From the NCBI RefSeq assembly GCF_900292015.1, contig NZ_LR130759.1, forward strand, positions 2,790,001-2,854,000: 64,000 nucleotides of DNA, read 5' to 3'. The notes beneath the pieces are model-generated. The model did no database searches. It was not told where the DNA came from and saw nothing but the letters and a program-made list of their open reading frames with translations. Shown in pieces: positions 59,849 through 64,000 of the stretch; the first letter of the stretch is position 1; the number at the start of each line of letters is the position of its first letter. This DNA comes from Mycobacterium basiliense (GTDB taxonomy: Bacteria > Actinomycetota > Actinomycetes > Mycobacteriales > Mycobacteriaceae). A program made the position numbers and the translations under genes.

Positions 59849-60257
59849 TTATTTCCTCCCTCACTGGCAATTAGCTCAGACTACCGGCCGACAGCTCGAT
59901 AACCGCATTCGGCGACACACAGCTGCAGGTCACAATGGCTTAGCTGGGCCACGCGCGGTGGCGCCCGGCGCTAGGCGGTCGCACTCTGGCAACTCAGCTG
60001 GTACCGATGTGTTGCCGCAGCCGCTGAGATCATACGGGCTAAGCCGACCGGCCGGGTGACCGCGGCGTGAGTTAGCTCCGTCGAAGCCGCCCCACCCGAT
60101 CGGCGCGCGCAGGCGCGCCACCGGCTCACCGGAGTTGCCAGGCCCGCGAGCCCAGCGGTCCCCAACGACCCCGGCCTCACCACCGACACCACCGCCAACA
60201 GCGGCGGGCAGCGACCATTTGACGCCCCCGGAGATTGGCGGGTACTCGGCCCGGGCG
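59849..60257 (-). other. gap upstream of glcB with possible PGRS remnant; no vapBC13
   Basis: About 410 bases with no supported gene. The glcB promoter should be near 59860-59960. On the minus strand, 60100-60210 reads AVGGGVGGEAGVVGDRWARG in one frame, a weak PGRS-like pattern that could be the decayed end of a PE_PGRS gene. In M. tuberculosis vapBC13 and PE_PGRS34 occupy this gap; neither toxin-antitoxin frame is seen. Confidence 0.4.
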
Positions 60258-61307
60258 TCAGCTGTCCTGCCCTTCCCGCATAGTGCCGACCAGGTCTTCC
60301 ACCAAATCCTCCAGTGCCACCATCCCCACGACGGCGCCGTCGTCGCCGGTCACCAACGCCAGGTGGCTGTTGCTGCGGCGCATACGCGACAAGGCATCGG
60401 GCAGCGGCAGCGATTTCGGCAGCCGCGGCAGCGGCCGAACCACCGCCAGATCGATGACGGCCTGCGGATTGTCGCCCAACGCCAGCACGTCTTTGATATG
60501 CAGATAGCCAATGAGCTTGCCGTCTGGCTCCTGCACCGGAAACCGCGAATAACCGGTCTGCGCCAATGCCTCCTCGATGGCTACGATCGTGGGACCCGAG
60601 CCCGCTGCGGCAACCGGCACGGCCTGGATGTCGGACAACGACACCGCGACGTCGGCGATGACTCGGGTACGAATCCGCAGTGCGCGAGTCAGCCGAGTGT
60701 GCTCCTCGGAATCCAGCAGGCCTTCGGATACCGATTCGGCGATCATCTCGGACAGCTCGACCGTGGAAACGGTGATATCGAGTTCGTCCTTGGGCTCTAC
60801 CCCGAGCATCCGCAGGATGGTGTTGGCGCACTTGTTGTACAGCACGATCACCGGACGCGCGGCGCGCACATAGGGCAGGTACGCCGGCACCAACAACATC
60901 GCAGTCCGCTCCGGACCGGCCAGGGCGATGTTCTTGGGCACCATCTCGCCCAGCAGCACATGCAGAGTCACCACAATGGCCAGCGCAACGACAAACGACA
61001 GCGTGTGCAGCAGCCGTGGATCGATGCCGGTCAGGCCGAACAATCCCTGCAGCACTTGGGCGCCGGCCGGCTCGGCAATGCGGCCGAGCAAGATCGAGGC
61101 GACCGTGACGCCCAGTTGGGCGCCGGCCAACATCGACGGCAGCTGTTCGCCGGCCCGGATCACCGTGACCGCGCTCGCCCTGCCCTGCTCGGCCAATGCT
61201 TCGAGCCGGTCACGACGGGCGGAGATCAATGCGAACTCGGCTCCGACGAAAAAGGCGTTGGCGAGGATCAACAGCAAGGCCAGCAGCAAAGCCAGCAGCG
61301 GATTCAT
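60258..61307 (-). CDS. CNNM/DUF21 membrane protein with CBS domains (Rv1841c-like)
   Basis: 349 residues. An N-terminal DUF21 (CNNM) domain with about four transmembrane helices (LLALLLALLLILANAFFVGAEF) is followed by a paired CBS region (from about 195). It ends soon after DDGAVVGMVALEDLVEDLV, without the C-terminal CorC/HlyC transporter-associated domain of the neighbour. CNNM proteins take part in Mg2+ or Co2+ export or homeostasis; the substrate is not proven here. Its ATG overlaps the stop of the next upstream gene (TGATG). Confidence 0.88.
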   Translation of the reverse strand: MNPLLALLLALLLILANAFFVGAEFALISARRDRLEALAEQGRASAVTVIRAGEQLPSMLAGAQLGVTVASILLGRIAEPAGAQVLQGLFGLTGIDPRLLHTLSFVVALAIVVTLHVLLGEMVPKNIALAGPERTAMLLVPAYLPYVRAARPVIVLYNKCANTILRMLGVEPKDELDITVSTVELSEMIAESVSEGLLDSEEHTRLTRALRIRTRVIADVAVSLSDIQAVPVAAAGSGPTIVAIEEALAQTGYSRFPVQEPDGKLIGYLHIKDVLALGDNPQAVIDLAVVRPLPRLPKSLPLPDALSRMRRSNSHLALVTGDDGAVVGMVALEDLVEDLVGTMREGQDS

Positions 61308-62686
61308 CAGCGGTCCCGTCCGGTACCGGATTCTTCCTGGCCATCCGGGCGATCGCTCAGGTCAGTCAGCTCGAGTAGGTCGATCCGACGGCCGTCCATG
61401 CGCACCACGGCGGCCCGCCAGTGCGCGGACTCCGCCGGCAACCGATCTTCGTCCAACGCGGGAAGATCGACCATTTCGCCTGCCTGCGGGATATGTCCGA
61501 GTTCGCGCAATACCAGACCGCCGATCGTCTCGTATGGCCCTTCGGGAGCTCGATAGCCGATTGCCGACGCAACCTCGTCGATGCGGAGCAGACCCGACAC
61601 CCGCCATCCGGTACCAGCCGCGACCACGTCGGGGGTCGCATCGTCGTGTTCATCGCGGACGTCGCCGACGATTTCCTCGATCAGATCCTCGAGGGTGACT
61701 ATCCCTGCTGTGCCGCCATACTCATCGACGACCATCGCGGTCTGCAGATCACTGGCACGGATCTCGGCCATCACCGCGTCTCCGTCCAGCGTCGACGGCA
61801 CCACGGCGACCGGTTTGGCGACCGTAGTCAGCAAGGTGCGGGCCCGGTCCGCCTGCGGAACGTGGAACGCCTGCTTGACGTGCACGATGCCGACGGTCTC
61901 GTCGAGATCACCGCGGACGACCGGAAACCGGGAGAATCCGGATGCGGCGACCGCCGCGACGAGGTCGGCGATGGTGTCGTCGGTTTGCAGCGCCACAATT
62001 TTCGATCGTGGGGTCATCAGCTCCTCGGCCGTCAGGGTGCCGAACTGCAACGACCGGCGCATCAGTGACGCGGTGGCGTCATCGAGGGAACCACGGCGCG
62101 CCGAAGCACGCACCAGCGACACCAGCTCCTGTGGGGTACGGGCCGACCGCAGCTCCTCGGCCGGCTCGATGCCGAGTTGACGCATGATCCAGTTCGCGGC
62201 CCCGTTGGTGGCTCGGATAGCTGGGGTGAGGAGCACCGAAAACAGCCACTGGGGCAGCACTACTGCGCGGGCGGTCTGCAGCGGGCGCGCCACGGCGAGG
62301 TACTTCGGGACCAGTTCGCCAAACACCATCGACAGCGACGTCACGACAACCAACGCCAGAAAGACCGTAATCGCGTCCGACATCCGATCCGATATTCCGA
62401 TCGCGGTCAGCGCCGGATGGGGCAACGCATCAACGAGCGGTTCGGTGAGGTAGCCGGTCACCAACGTCGTGATCGAGATCCCCAGCTGAGCTCCCGACAA
62501 TTGAAACGACAGCCTGCGCTGCGCGCGTCGAATGAAACGGTCCCTGCTGTCGCCACTTCGGGCATTGGCTTCGACGGTGCTGCGATCGAGGGCGGTCAGC
62601 GAGAATTCGGCTCCCACGAAAACCGCGGTGCCCAGGGTGAGCGCCAAGATGGCCAGCACGCTCGCGGCGGTGCCGGACACAATCAT
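61307..62686 (-). CDS. CNNM/DUF21 membrane protein with CBS and CorC domains (Rv1842c-like)
   Basis: 459 residues. N-terminal DUF21 membrane domain (about 1-190; [20 protein letters not shown]), paired CBS domains (about 205-330; [21 protein letters not shown]), and a C-terminal CorC/HlyC domain (about 345-435). It is the longer of two coupled paralogues and aligns with Rv1842c. Divalent-cation transport or sensing is the likely role, fitting loosely with the Mg2+-responsive elements elsewhere in the window, but no direct link is seen. Confidence 0.88.
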   Translation of the reverse strand: MIVSGTAASVLAILALTLGTAVFVGAEFSLTALDRSTVEANARSGDSRDRFIRRAQRRLSFQLSGAQLGISITTLVTGYLTEPLVDALPHPALTAIGISDRMSDAITVFLALVVVTSLSMVFGELVPKYLAVARPLQTARAVVLPQWLFSVLLTPAIRATNGAANWIMRQLGIEPAEELRSARTPQELVSLVRASARRGSLDDATASLMRRSLQFGTLTAEELMTPRSKIVALQTDDTIADLVAAVAASGFSRFPVVRGDLDETVGIVHVKQAFHVPQADRARTLLTTVAKPVAVVPSTLDGDAVMAEIRASDLQTAMVVDEYGGTAGIVTLEDLIEEIVGDVRDEHDDATPDVVAAGTGWRVSGLLRIDEVASAIGYRAPEGPYETIGGLVLRELGHIPQAGEMVDLPALDEDRLPAESAHWRAAVVRMDGRRIDLLELTDLSDRPDGQEESGTGRDR

Positions 62687-62882
62687 GGGCGCCTCGGCTG
62701 TCGTGAGGCCGGAGCGCCCGACGCGACTGCGGGGGACCGTCCGCCCCGGAAGTCAACGGCCCCGCCGGGTGCCTGCGGCACGTCATCCCTTTCGCTCGAT
62801 CGCACAGCCCGGCGCTGCGGGATTGAAGTCAATATGGTAGCGAAACTGCCCCCCACGAATAGTCCTGCGCCTGTGGTGGTTC

Positions 62883-64000
<1,118 letters not shown>

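Overview
The window is from a slow-growing Mycobacterium that is close to, but not a member of, the M. tuberculosis complex. The evidence is high GC, PE/PPE/PE_PGRS genes and a complete ESX-5 core. The gene order follows M. tuberculosis Rv1789-Rv1843c over most of its length, with clear local differences. Species cannot be fixed from the sequence alone; a kansasii- or marinum-like lineage is plausible. Locus names (Rv numbers) below are recognised from memory of the protein sequences and gene order, not from a search.

Region 1 (1-11.6 kb) is the right part of the ESX-5 (type VII secretion) locus: PPE26-like (cut by the window edge), PPE27-like, PE19, esxM, esxN, espG5, eccD5, mycP5, eccE5, eccA5. 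The secreted pair, the PE/PPE chaperone, the membrane channel subunits, the mycosin protease and the cytosolic AAA+ ATPase are all present. eccD5-mycP5-eccE5-eccA5 are translationally coupled by overlaps. esxM is full length here.

Region 2 (11.6-22.7 kb) is a PPE expansion followed by an Mg2+-linked tail: five PPE-SVP genes, a DUF732 secreted protein and mgtC. A well-formed M-box (ykoK) Mg2+ riboswitch lies at 15245-15408 and a decayed copy at about 11790-11945. Each is followed by a degenerate PE reading frame and then a PPE gene, so the region looks like duplicated M-box/PE/PPE modules in different stages of decay. lppT and intact PE partners are absent.

Region 3 (22.7-28.9 kb) holds lipid, redox and secreted functions: an Rv1812c-like NADH dehydrogenase coupled to an HSL-family hydrolase, a sterol-desaturase-like protein (erg3), a trypsin-fold secreted protein (Rv1815-like), and a VOC-family protein coupled to a KstD/fumarate-reductase-like flavoprotein.

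Region 4 (29-35.6 kb) has two PE_PGRS genes on the minus strand whose 5' halves and promoters are nearly identical over about 656 bp. Each carries two GRPL-linker/PGRS modules.

Region 5 (35.6-51.2 kb) is conserved housekeeping: bacA-type ABC transporter, ilvG, secA2, pgsA2, two DUF881 proteins flanking a small basic protein, gcvH, garA, a MerR regulator, a bifunctional-nuclease-domain protein, Rv1830 (resR/mcdR), then a tandem glycine riboswitch and gcvB. Glycine cleavage (gcvH, gcvB) and its control, and GarA control of 2-oxoglutarate flux, sit together.

Region 6 (51.2-64 kb) is a third PE_PGRS, a dinP-type Y-family polymerase placed behind haloalkane dehalogenase dmbC, a wrecked lipZ, an Rv1836c-like VWA protein, malate synthase glcB, two CNNM/CBS membrane proteins and guaB1 (cut by the window edge). 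Rv1835c, vapBC13 and PE_PGRS34 of M. tuberculosis are not at their expected places.
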